DNA of 64,000 nucleotides from G963669295 sp963669295 (GTDB taxonomy: Bacteria; Bacteroidota; Bacteroidia; Flavobacteriales_D; CALLUQ01): assembly GCA_963669295.1 (NCBI GenBank), contig OY769938.1, forward strand, positions 1,984,001-2,048,000, written 5' to 3'. A program made the translations under genes and the position numbers. Positions 18,166-26,508 of this stretch are shown here, piece after piece. How positions within the stretch are numbered: position 1 is the stretch's first letter; the number at the start of each line of letters is the position of its first letter. The notes below the pieces were generated by a model. It had not been told where the DNA came from, did not search any database, and saw nothing but the letters and a program-made list of their open reading frames with translations.

Positions 18166-19778
18166 TACCGAAAAATAGAAAACTTAATGGATTGCTGATC
18201 ACTTGCCGTTTGCAATACACATGAATAAATACCGGGAATCAACCCGTTAGTGTGAAGCACGTGGCGATAAATACCACTAGATTGGGGGTTGCCGCTTGTT
18301 TTAAGTACCACTCGTCCACGAACGTCGTATACAGCTACCTCTACCCTTTGAGGGTGTTTTAAATGATACTGCAGCGTTGTAATGTCTTTGGCCGGGTTGG
18401 GGTAAATGTTGATGTAGTTGAATGCCGAAGATTGTTCGGGAACAGAAATGTTATAGTTAGGGGTAAGGTAAACCCGATAAATGGTGTCGTTAGCAGTTGA
18501 AACACCATTGTTGGGTTGTTGGGCACGGATGCCACCAAAAATATACCCTACTAATGTGCGGCCTGTTAAGGCTCGAAGGTTCACCACCCCATTGCCAAAC
18601 CGGGGAATGTTTTGCACCGGAATGAGTTTGGCGTTGGTGCCAAGTAACCCAGGCATTTCAAGGGGCATTAATGCTTCTTCGATGGTGTTGTTGGCCTTTA
18701 CAGTAAGGGTGCTAACGTCGTCAATGAATGGCACCAACGAATCCGTTACAACCGATTGTGTGTTATCATCATAATAATTGAGACTGGTGCCACCAAAGAA
18801 TACCGTGTGCATGTTCTGCAAGGTTGAATCGTAAACAGGTAAATGCGCTACGGTGTAATGACTTAATACCTGCTCGTAGTCTGTACGCACTGTCGATACT
18901 CCCCCACTGTCTACAAGAATAGGGTTAAGGTATGGCAGGTCTTCATCAGGGCGAAAAACGCCACCATACGCACCAATGCCATAAGTTAGATTTGGATATA
19001 CAACAGGCGCTGTGGTCAGGTCTCTTCGATGAAAGTGAGTAGTGTCTTCTACAAAAGAATAATTGCTAATGCTCAGGTTCGAACCATCATCTTCAATGCT
19101 AAACTTGGCCAATTTATTCATGTACCGCTGGGTAAAAAAAGGAGAGCCAGCATCTTCAGAGTATCTTCCCTCAAAAAAATGCCCAAAAAACAGGTGGTAA
19201 TAATCACCTATCTTTTCCAGTTCTCCACCACAAACAGCCAACAATGTGTCGGTGTATTGCCTAATGTGGGGAGCAATACTGCTGTTAGTCATCACGGCTT
19301 GTATCATGTTGTTTACATGGATGGCTGAAAGCACCGGAAACGAAGTGTTTACCAACATGGAGCTATCCATGCCATACCCACCAATCATGTACAGGTAGTC
19401 ACCATCCTGATGGTATTGCATGTTGGTAGACCGCAAAGGATCAGCAACAGAATAGGGAAGTTGGTCTAATGTGGAAGCATATACCGACCAGGTAGAAGTA
19501 TCTATTACTGCAATGAAATTATTGGCAAACTGAATTAAGAAGCCGTCATTTACGTTCAGTCCATGCAACCCGTTGATGCGTCCACCAACAAACAACCACT
19601 TGTCTCCCGATTGTGCAAACGCAAAAGAATGCAACCCTGGGAGATTAACCCCAGAAATAGCCTCTATTTCGAGCTCAAATGGTGGTAGTGTACCAAACTG
19701 AGCTTTTCCCTGCTGGTGAAAAGCAATGAATAAGAGTACAGCTAAAAGTCGATGCACAATGGAGTTAATTGACCACAA
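18165..19778 (-). CDS. T9SS-secreted kelch-like protein
   Basis: A secreted protein of about 537 residues with a hydrophobic signal (HRLLAVLLFIAFHQQGKAQ) and a type IX sorting domain over the last 75 residues (IYPNPAKDITTLQY, then 'VAVYDVRGRVVL' and 'LIPGIYSCVLQT'). The middle has repeated propeller-like blades ('DKWLFVGGRINGLHG', 'DYLYMIGGYGMDSS', 'DYYHLFFGHFFEGRYS'), suggesting a kelch-type beta-propeller, which is an inference. The TTG at 19778 overlaps the upstream gene by 14 bp. A GTG at 19757 gives a cleaner signal peptide and may be the true start. Confidence 0.75.
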   Translation of the reverse strand: MWSINSIVHRLLAVLLFIAFHQQGKAQFGTLPPFELEIEAISGVNLPGLHSFAFAQSGDKWLFVGGRINGLHGLNVNDGFLIQFANNFIAVIDTSTWSVYASTLDQLPYSVADPLRSTNMQYHQDGDYLYMIGGYGMDSSMLVNTSFPVLSAIHVNNMIQAVMTNSSIAPHIRQYTDTLLAVCGGELEKIGDYYHLFFGHFFEGRYSEDAGSPFFTQRYMNKLAKFSIEDDGSNLSISNYSFVEDTTHFHRRDLTTAPVVYPNLTYGIGAYGGVFRPDEDLPYLNPILVDSGGVSTVRTDYEQVLSHYTVAHLPVYDSTLQNMHTVFFGGTSLNYYDDNTQSVVTDSLVPFIDDVSTLTVKANNTIEEALMPLEMPGLLGTNAKLIPVQNIPRFGNGVVNLRALTGRTLVGYIFGGIRAQQPNNGVSTANDTIYRVYLTPNYNISVPEQSSAFNYINIYPNPAKDITTLQYHLKHPQRVEVAVYDVRGRVVLKTSGNPQSSGIYRHVLHTNGLIPGIYSCVLQTASDQQSIKFSIFR

Positions 19779-21144
19779 ATCGCTCTAACAGGTAGCCATC
19801 TGCATGGTAAGCCTTAATAAAGTATACTCCTGTAGGCAGTCCTGCCAGATCGAGTGTGTGCGTAGACCCACTTATGGCATGTGTTTGCACCACTTTTCCC
19901 ACTACATCAAGCAATTCAAACGAATGGCCACTGAGGTTCGATGAAAAGGTTAACACCGTACTTTGAGATGCTGGATTGGGCGCGATGGTTACTGTACTTT
20001 CTTTGGTCAGCTCTTCCACGCTCATTCCTACCGGACAGATCCGCGTAAGTTTTCCATTAGTGGTATATCCTCCTTCTATGACATAAATACAACCGTTGTT
20101 GCCTTGTAGTAAGTCGGTGGTACCTCCTGAGCTAAAGGGTACTGTTTGGCGGTTGGTAACCTGGTCACCAGCAGCGTTTAATGTAAAGTCAACAATGTTA
20201 CCATCATCGTAATCACTTACCAACATATGGCCATCAAACTCAGGCATCAATGAGTTGTCGTAAACAATAATTCCGGTTACTGCAGGTAGTGGAGAATTCC
20301 AAATATCCATTGGAGCAATAAATGAAGGGTCTGAGCATGTGCCGGTAAATCCTTCGCAATCAGGCCACCCGTAGTTGCCCCCTTTGGTTACCAGGTTTAC
20401 TTCATCCTGGGTGTTCCAGCCATTTTCCGATTCATATAGAGAATCATTCTTGGTACTAAAGGTAAAGTCGAAGCCATTGCGGTGTCCATAACTCCAAATA
20501 CGATCATCATTCCCTTGCGTGGGGTCACCATCATCATAAAATGGGTTATCGGTAGGGATGCTACCATCCGTTTTGTTGACGCGTAAAATCTTTCCCCATG
20601 GGTTAGTGAGTAATTGTGAATTTGAAGATACAGCAATATCACCCATCGTTACATAAATGTTGTCGGGATCTGCAGGACTGATGTGAATGTTACCTCCTAC
20701 GTGGTTCCCGTTGATGTTACCATAGTTGACATCCAGCAAGGTAAGTGGATTACTACCAGTATTACCGGTAGCAGTTAAGCGCACTACACTAAACCCTTCA
20801 GGGTTACGGTGATTGTAATACACATATACATAGTTATTGTTATCGAAGTCTGGATCCAGGCAAATGCCAAGCAATCCTCTTTCAAAGTCGGCATTTACTA
20901 CCGATGAAAAATCGTAGAAATCGCTTAAGAAGTTTCCATTTTCATCATACACCACTACTTTGGCGTTGTTGGCGACGGTGCTTTGCCCGCCTTTTAAAGT
21001 GATGAAGAATCTTCCATCAGAAGCTTGATCCATACATACTGGATAACTTAATCCAGTGGTAATAGAGGTAACGTCGTATTGAGCAAAAGCGTTGAAACTG
21101 AGGGATAGTAAAGCAGCCAATAACAGGGTGTGGAAACGTTTCAT
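19765..21144 (-). CDS. T9SS-secreted PQQ-type sugar dehydrogenase-like beta-propeller protein
   Basis: A 459-residue secreted protein of the glucose/sorbosone dehydrogenase (GSDH) superfamily. The signal peptide is MKRFHTLLLAALLSLSFNAF. The GSDH core has 'GLLGICLDPDFDNNNYVYVY', 'NGNHVGGNIHISPAD' and 'NPWGKILRVNKTDGSIPTDN', followed by 'YGHRNGFDF'. A T9SS sorting domain ends the protein (IAPNPASQSTVLTF, then 'GLPTGVYFIKAY'). The family usually oxidises sugars or alcohols with PQQ, but quinone use here is not proven. It has a good promoter and is probably co-transcribed with the two downstream genes. Confidence 0.85.
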   Translation of the reverse strand: MKRFHTLLLAALLSLSFNAFAQYDVTSITTGLSYPVCMDQASDGRFFITLKGGQSTVANNAKVVVYDENGNFLSDFYDFSSVVNADFERGLLGICLDPDFDNNNYVYVYYNHRNPEGFSVVRLTATGNTGSNPLTLLDVNYGNINGNHVGGNIHISPADPDNIYVTMGDIAVSSNSQLLTNPWGKILRVNKTDGSIPTDNPFYDDGDPTQGNDDRIWSYGHRNGFDFTFSTKNDSLYESENGWNTQDEVNLVTKGGNYGWPDCEGFTGTCSDPSFIAPMDIWNSPLPAVTGIIVYDNSLMPEFDGHMLVSDYDDGNIVDFTLNAAGDQVTNRQTVPFSSGGTTDLLQGNNGCIYVIEGGYTTNGKLTRICPVGMSVEELTKESTVTIAPNPASQSTVLTFSSNLSGHSFELLDVVGKVVQTHAISGSTHTLDLAGLPTGVYFIKAYHADGYLLERFVVN

Positions 21145-21173
21145 GTTGCGTGTTTTTTGGTTGTACAGAGTAA

Positions 21174-21208
21174 CAAATGTAACAATAAGTTATTAACAGT
21201 CTGGCAAA
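21174..21208 (-). promoter_or_regulatory. Bacteroidota promoter (TTTG - 23 bp - TACATTTG) for the GSDH gene
   Basis: On the minus strand, TACATTTG (21174-21181) matches TAnnTTTG exactly, and TTTG lies at 21205-21208 with a 23-bp spacer, at the long end of the known range. The ATG follows 29 bp downstream. Confidence 0.6.
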
Positions 21209-21276
21209 TTTGTTGAAAACTTATTGCAACAGAAAGAAGGATTCAAACGTTAAAAAGGATGTAAATTTACTTGAAG

Positions 21277-21525
21277 ATGGAAGCTAGAGAAATACAAACA
21301 TTCTTTGAGAAGCATTGTAAGTTCAAACTTCGTTCAGGAAAAGAAATCTTTGGTGTGATTTGGGAGGTGGAGAATGGAAGGAGTAAAGAACATTATTTTG
21401 CGAGCATCTTTAATCACCGATTGTACAAAAAAGCCCAAAGAAACAACGAATATGTTGAGGTGGAACGGTTAATGTATACCGTTAACCTTGACGAAATCGT
21501 ACATGTGGAGCGGCTGGTGTCGTAA
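21277..21525 (+). CDS. Small conserved hypothetical protein
   Basis: An 82-residue soluble protein starting MEAREIQTFFEKHCKFKLRS. Alternating hydrophobic and charged residues (GKEIFGVIWEVE, then 'HYFASIFNHRLYKKA') look like a small Sm/SH3-like beta-barrel, but I do not recognise the family. A TTG at 21271 precedes the ATG, which is preferred. It lies alone between divergent and convergent neighbours, and coding character is supported by an even, non-repetitive composition. Confidence 0.65.
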   Translation: MEAREIQTFFEKHCKFKLRSGKEIFGVIWEVENGRSKEHYFASIFNHRLYKKAQRNNEYVEVERLMYTVNLDEIVHVERLVS

Positions 21526-21550
21526 TTCCCTTACTTGTATTTAGTGTAAT

Positions 21551-22186
21551 TTAATTGGCAATGGCGCCAGGTTTTTTCACCTCGCCTAAAATGCCTTTAA
21601 GGTGTGCGCTCGATATTTCTAACGCCTCAGCAATCTCGGCAATCATAAGCTCTTCTTCATCCTGTAAAATGCCGTCTGCCATCGAAACTTCATAAGCTGC
21701 TTTCACTACTTGTTCTTTACCAAACTCATTGAGTGAATGGCCTACCATGCCAATATAATCTTTAATGCCATGAGAGCTTTCGTGTACAATTTTAATCTCT
21801 TTTTTCACGTCGTCATCCGACAATTGTACTCCAGCAATTTCATGGTAAATGGACTGGATTTGTTTGATTTCATTTTCATCAATAACCCCATCTGCCATCA
21901 TAATCATGACCATAATGCGTCGAATAACCAGTTGGTACTGAGCAATAAATAGCTGCCGTTCAGCTTCGGGGTTGTATTCACGCACCTGTGGTTCGTAGGT
22001 AGATTTACAGCCGTTGCACTCTACATATTCACCGAATGTTTTTACTGGGATAAGAGGAATGAAATACAAGTGAAAGAACTGGCGTACTCTGCGCTGACGG
22101 AATTGTTGGGCAACGTTACACTGCGGACAATGGAACTCTCCACGCTCTTTGGTCGTGGTCATCCCCCTAACACCAAATATGATCAT
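21551..22186 (-). CDS. Zinc-ribbon and TerB-like domain protein
   Basis: A 211-residue cytoplasmic protein. The N-terminus has a four-cysteine zinc ribbon: CPQC near residue 19 and CNGC near residue 58, flanking a basic aromatic segment. The rest is an all-helical TerB-like (tellurite-resistance B) domain with the acidic pair 'MMADGVIDENEIKQI' and 'SMADGILQDEEELMIAEIAE', which resemble the metal-binding loops of TerB/DjlA-like domains. The cellular role is not known. It stands alone with no ter genes nearby. Confidence 0.8.
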   Translation of the reverse strand: MIIFGVRGMTTTKERGEFHCPQCNVAQQFRQRRVRQFFHLYFIPLIPVKTFGEYVECNGCKSTYEPQVREYNPEAERQLFIAQYQLVIRRIMVMIMMADGVIDENEIKQIQSIYHEIAGVQLSDDDVKKEIKIVHESSHGIKDYIGMVGHSLNEFGKEQVVKAAYEVSMADGILQDEEELMIAEIAEALEISSAHLKGILGEVKKPGAIAN

Positions 22187-22248
22187 AAAGATGAGGTTTG
22201 AATAATTCGTATTTCAATATACGATTTTTTTCGAAAGAATGCGGGGCT

Positions 22249-23256
22249 CTATTCCGCTGCAATGTAGGCCAAGCAAAGGTCAATGGTTGCTTCAATTCCT
22301 TTGATATGAGTGCGCTCTACCCCATGCGAAGCAGCAACACCAGGCCCAATGAGTCCTACTCTAAAATCATTGCCTGCTCGCAATGCAGCACTGCCATCAG
22401 AACCATAGAAAGGGTAGACATCTACTTTATAGGGAATGCCTTGCTTTTCGGCCAATTCGGTGAGTTTTTTTCGAAAGGCATAATCGTAGGGGCCTGTGCT
22501 ATCTTTGGCACAAATGGAACACGATACTTCATTGCCCTCACAAGGGTCACCCAAAACACCCATGTCAATGACCAGGAGTTCTTCAATGGAAGAGGAGTAG
22601 CCGCAAGTGCCACCATGCCCCACTTCTTCATAATTGGAGAAGAAAATTTCTACAGGGACTTCCTGCCCACTTTCCTTTATGCGTCGAGCCAATTCAAAGA
22701 GCACATAGCAGCCAGCTTTGTTATCGAGGAAACGAGATTTGATATAACCGCTTTCCAGCTTTTGATAACGCGGATTAAAACAAACAATATCACCTACTGA
22801 TATGCCCAGTTCCAGTACATCTTCTTTGGTGTATACTTCCTCATCAACTCGAATGTGCATGTTTTCAATAGAGCGTTCGGCAGCATTGTGTTTTTTGTTG
22901 GCATGCACCGAAGGGTTGTCGAGCAAAAAAGTACCAGTACGAACCTTCCCACTTATGGTCACAATATTAACATATTCTCCTTCGCAACTGTTTAGGGCGA
23001 CCCCGCCAATGGGAGAAACCTTAAGAGTGCCGTCTTTTTTGATACCCGAAACAACTGCCCCTAATGTATCAACATGGGCTGCAATGGCCAATGTGGGGCT
23101 AGACCCAAGAGCACATTTTACAGCTCCTTTATTGGTCATTTCAGGCGATAAACCATACGATTTCAGCAAGTTAAAAATGTAAACACCAGCATTGTGCGTA
23201 TAGCCACTGGGAGAATCAATCTCAATAAGTTGTTGTAGGGTAGAATAGTTGCTCAT
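22249..23256 (-). CDS. M42-type glutamyl aminopeptidase family protein
   Basis: A 335-residue di-zinc aminopeptidase-like protein. Metal-binding segments are visible: 'AIAAHVDTLGAVV' (His and Asp), 'RFLDNKAGCYVLFELA' (bridging Asp), 'NYEEVGHGG' (catalytic Glu pair) and 'VIDMGVLG'. The C-terminal metal ligand lies in 'GPGVAASHGVERTH'. The family removes N-terminal residues from peptides and often forms cytoplasmic dodecamers. No signal peptide is seen. The start ATG lies in a small CATACATTGTATG palindrome. Confidence 0.88.
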   Translation of the reverse strand: MSNYSTLQQLIEIDSPSGYTHNAGVYIFNLLKSYGLSPEMTNKGAVKCALGSSPTLAIAAHVDTLGAVVSGIKKDGTLKVSPIGGVALNSCEGEYVNIVTISGKVRTGTFLLDNPSVHANKKHNAAERSIENMHIRVDEEVYTKEDVLELGISVGDIVCFNPRYQKLESGYIKSRFLDNKAGCYVLFELARRIKESGQEVPVEIFFSNYEEVGHGGTCGYSSSIEELLVIDMGVLGDPCEGNEVSCSICAKDSTGPYDYAFRKKLTELAEKQGIPYKVDVYPFYGSDGSAALRAGNDFRVGLIGPGVAASHGVERTHIKGIEATIDLCLAYIAAE

Positions 23257-23293
23257 ACATTGTATGTATATACAACTTTAAAGATAGAAATTT

Positions 23294-25735
23294 TTAGATA
23301 CCTGTCCGTAGTGCAATGATGAAGTTTCGGCCGGGAGCGCTAATTCCGGAAGCAAATTGCTTGTAATGGTGGTCGAGGATGTTTTCTACTGCAAACTGCA
23401 CATTGAGAGAGGTGTTAATGTGGTAGGTTGTTTTGAAATTTAGAGTGTACCATGATGGTGTGCCATCTTCAGTGGCGTCTGAAGGATTGTCGGTCGACCC
23501 AGGAGAATAATCTTGAATGCGTTTCCAGCCATTAAACAATACGTAAAAGTCGTTGTACCACTTGTTGTTGTTGTGTTTGTAACGCACGCCTGTTTTTCCA
23601 AATACAGGGGGGATATGTGCGAGGGGAACCTCCTCTGTAAGGTCTTCCCCAAAGGTGTAGTTGTAGGTACTTTCAAAAGTGAATTGTTTCGAAATGTCGG
23701 CAACTATTTTGGCTTGATAGCCATAAATTACTGCTTCTGCAGCATTGGTGTTGGTTTGAATTCTTGCCAACTCTCCATCGTACAATAAAGAGTCGGAACC
23801 ATTCAACTGGTGATCGCGTCGTACAATAGCATCTACTAGAAAGGTATAATAAAAGGTGCCCATTAATTTCACAGCATTGTTATGAAACCCTTTGGTAATG
23901 CTTAATTCACCGTTATACGCATATTCAGGGCTCAACCGGTCGCTAGGCACTACTACAAATCCATCTTTCTCAAACACCTTTCCGTAATCATCAACATTTG
24001 GGCTTCTAAACCCTGTTGATCCTAGTAAGCTAAATTTCCATGAAGAATCGGGGCGGAAGGTGAGCCCAAGGCTTCCTGTAAATGCTCCAGTATTGATGGC
24101 TACTTCGCTGAATGGAAGTGTAAGAAAGGTAGTATCCAGGAATTGAGAATTTAAAATAGCATGACTGTACCGAATGCCTGCAGTAAGGTTGAACATAGTG
24201 CTTAAATCGCGACGATAGTTGAGGTAGGCAGCATAGGTTTGCATGGTGCTTCCTCCGTCGGGGTAACGAGTAACAGCTGGAGCAATTGCTCCTGTAACTA
24301 CATTATCTTCGCGAGCAGTGGAAGTAACATCATTGTACGTAAACTCAGTGCCGTAGTATAAGTATTGAGAAGCATCAATTTTCTTGACTAAGTCACCGTT
24401 AATGCTATATACATTAACGTCTTCTTCGTTCGTAGTACGGCCAGTTCTTCCAAAGCGACGATCGATGCGGTCTTCATTAATGCGTTGAAATGCTACAACA
24501 AAATCAGCATAAGAAAAAAGACTACTGCCCGATTGTATGCGTGTATTGATAGAGGTAAGTAGTCGTTTTTGTGGCCCATAGTACCACTCTGCAAACCTTA
24601 GTTCATCACCATTGTATTCAATTAGCTTATCAAAGCGAGGCACATTGCTGGAAGTAGAGTATTGGATGTTGGCGATAAACTCAAGGCTGTCACTGGGCTT
24701 AAACAGCACTTTTTGGAGCAAGTCGAGTTGCTGATAGCCAGTGAAAACTTGTTTGTTGGAGTTCGAGTTTTTAATCATCACGTCTACTCCTTCCACCGTT
24801 TCGGTGTAGTAGTTTACTTTGCCCCACTCAGGATAGCTATGCTCGCGCACTTTTCCCATGGTTAAATCACCAAACTCACTTGCGGTAACGGAAGTAAGGA
24901 ACCCTATTTTTTTGAGTCCATAGTTGAAATCAACATGTGCGGTTTTTTCTTCATTGGCACTGGCATAACGCGTCATGGCGTTAATGTTGAAGTTGACAGA
25001 AAGCGAATCGTTTTTAAGCAACTCGGGCTTGCGAGTATGAAAGTGAATGACTCCTCCTAATGCGTCACTTCCGTAAATAACAGAACCAGGGCCAAACAAC
25101 ACTTCGGTGTTTTCTAAGATATTATTGTCTACAGTAATGGCATTTTGTAAATGGCCACCGCGGTAGATGGCATTGTTCATGCGTACTCCATCAACAACCA
25201 ACAGAATTTTATTGGCTTCAAACCCCCTGATAATAGGGCTTCCACCGCCCATTTGGCTTTTTTGTACCATAATGTCGCCTGTCACCTGTAGCATATCAGC
25301 ACTAGTTTGGGGGTTTTGCAAAGCGATCTCTTGTGCGCCAATGGTATGCATGCTGTGAGCAATCTTGTCCGGTTCTTTTTCTTCTTCTCTAGCCGAAGAG
25401 AACTCAAATTCTCCGAGGCTGATCACTGCCTGATCCATGGTAATGGTGTAGCCTGAAGATTTAAGGCTGGCCTTAGTGTCGTAGGTTGTTTTGAACGCAG
25501 AATGCTGAAAATAAAGAGTATCGGTATCGTCGAATTTATTAAGGCTGGCTTCTCCGTTGGCGTTGGTGACGGAGGTTTTTACAAAGTTATGGTCAAAGAT
25601 GAAGACATCTTCTACTGGCTTGTTGTCTTTGTTGTTTAGTACCCGCACATTTTGTGCCCGAGCAATGCCAACAGTAAGTAAGCATAACACAACCACCGTG
25701 CTTTTTAAGCCCCATTCCTTTAATCGTTCTTTCAT
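23294..25735 (-). CDS. TonB-dependent receptor, haemoglobin/transferrin/lactoferrin type
   Basis: An outer-membrane receptor of about 813 residues. The start is set at the ATG at 25735 (MKERLKEWGLKSTVVVLCLL), which gives a signal peptide ending at 'GIARAQ' and lies 4 bp after the recO stop. An earlier ATG at 25777 would overlap recO and add 14 basic residues. A CarboxypepD-regulatory-like domain precedes the plug, whose 'GGGSPIIRGFEANKILLVVD' and 'YGSDALGGVIHFHT' match the haemoglobin/transferrin/lactoferrin receptor group. The rest is a beta-barrel ending in 'GRNFIIALRTGI'. Substrate is probably haem or an iron-protein complex, inferred from family. Confidence 0.87.
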   Translation of the reverse strand: MKERLKEWGLKSTVVVLCLLTVGIARAQNVRVLNNKDNKPVEDVFIFDHNFVKTSVTNANGEASLNKFDDTDTLYFQHSAFKTTYDTKASLKSSGYTITMDQAVISLGEFEFSSAREEEKEPDKIAHSMHTIGAQEIALQNPQTSADMLQVTGDIMVQKSQMGGGSPIIRGFEANKILLVVDGVRMNNAIYRGGHLQNAITVDNNILENTEVLFGPGSVIYGSDALGGVIHFHTRKPELLKNDSLSVNFNINAMTRYASANEEKTAHVDFNYGLKKIGFLTSVTASEFGDLTMGKVREHSYPEWGKVNYYTETVEGVDVMIKNSNSNKQVFTGYQQLDLLQKVLFKPSDSLEFIANIQYSTSSNVPRFDKLIEYNGDELRFAEWYYGPQKRLLTSINTRIQSGSSLFSYADFVVAFQRINEDRIDRRFGRTGRTTNEEDVNVYSINGDLVKKIDASQYLYYGTEFTYNDVTSTAREDNVVTGAIAPAVTRYPDGGSTMQTYAAYLNYRRDLSTMFNLTAGIRYSHAILNSQFLDTTFLTLPFSEVAINTGAFTGSLGLTFRPDSSWKFSLLGSTGFRSPNVDDYGKVFEKDGFVVVPSDRLSPEYAYNGELSITKGFHNNAVKLMGTFYYTFLVDAIVRRDHQLNGSDSLLYDGELARIQTNTNAAEAVIYGYQAKIVADISKQFTFESTYNYTFGEDLTEEVPLAHIPPVFGKTGVRYKHNNNKWYNDFYVLFNGWKRIQDYSPGSTDNPSDATEDGTPSWYTLNFKTTYHINTSLNVQFAVENILDHHYKQFASGISAPGRNFIIALRTGI

Positions 25736-25739
25736 CTTA

Positions 25740-26465
25740 CTATTCTGCCAATACCGTTTCCAGTACCTGATGCGCATTGATCTCGTTTACACCTTCCAAA
25801 TGCAAGCGATAGTACAAAACTAAGTGATTTAATAAACTTTTACGCATCTGGTGACTAAACTTTAAGCGGTTAATCCCATCAAAATTCGTGCCTAAAATGG
25901 TCTGAAATGCTTTATTTTCCTCGCCTTCGATGAAATGTTGGTGTAAAGGGTGAAGGTTGGTGAAGGTGCCTTCTTCCAGGTCAAAATACAGTGGGTTTTG
26001 AATGCCTGCATTGTGGGGGAAGAACCCCAGGTACTTGCTAAGGTGGGTAAGAAAGTGGAGGTGAAAGTTGACGCAATGTTCTTCGAGATCGAGCAGTTGT
26101 ATGGCGTTAAACAAGAATTCGAACAATTCTTTGTTGCTGCCTTCTTCTCGAATTACTTTGTATAGAATTTCGTTGATGAATAGAGCAATAGAGCTTTTGG
26201 TAATTTCGTATGGGATAGATATGAAGGGCTTGTGTAGGCGAATTTCTTTTACATTTTGCACTCCACCTTTTTCTTTGTGGTATGCCACTAATTCAATCAG
26301 TGAAAGGGGTTGAAGGAGAGCCGACTTGTTTTTTGAGCCTTTTCTGCGTACTCCTTTAAGGATGTACGACTGCAGCCCAAATGTTTCGGTATACACTTTG
26401 GCAATAACACTCGTTTCGGAGTATTTGATGTGGTGTAAAACAATGCCCCTGGTGGTATGTAGCAT
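25740..26465 (-). CDS. recO: DNA repair protein RecO
   Basis: A 241-residue recombination mediator that, with RecR, loads RecA onto SSB-coated single-stranded DNA. The N-terminal OB fold begins MLHTTRGIVLHHIKYSETSV and has 'AKVYTETFGLQSYILKGVR'. The C-terminal helical part holds 'IALFINEILYKVIREE' and 'HLTHLSKYLGFFPHN'. The four zinc cysteines found in many RecO proteins are absent from this C-terminus, as in many Bacteroidota relatives. It lies 43 bp after porZ and 4 bp before the TonB receptor gene. Confidence 0.93.
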   Translation of the reverse strand: MLHTTRGIVLHHIKYSETSVIAKVYTETFGLQSYILKGVRRKGSKNKSALLQPLSLIELVAYHKEKGGVQNVKEIRLHKPFISIPYEITKSSIALFINEILYKVIREEGSNKELFEFLFNAIQLLDLEEHCVNFHLHFLTHLSKYLGFFPHNAGIQNPLYFDLEEGTFTNLHPLHQHFIEGEENKAFQTILGTNFDGINRLKFSHQMRKSLLNHLVLYYRLHLEGVNEINAHQVLETVLAE

Positions 26466-26508
26466 GCCAAGATGTTTGTTAGGTAAAGATGCAAAAAAAG
26501 GAGGACTC

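Noticed and set aside
22198..22800. A 200-codon open frame on the plus strand opposite the M42 aminopeptidase gene
   Set aside because: The minus-strand frame has clear metal-binding motifs. The plus-strand frame has no recognisable fold and is a shadow.
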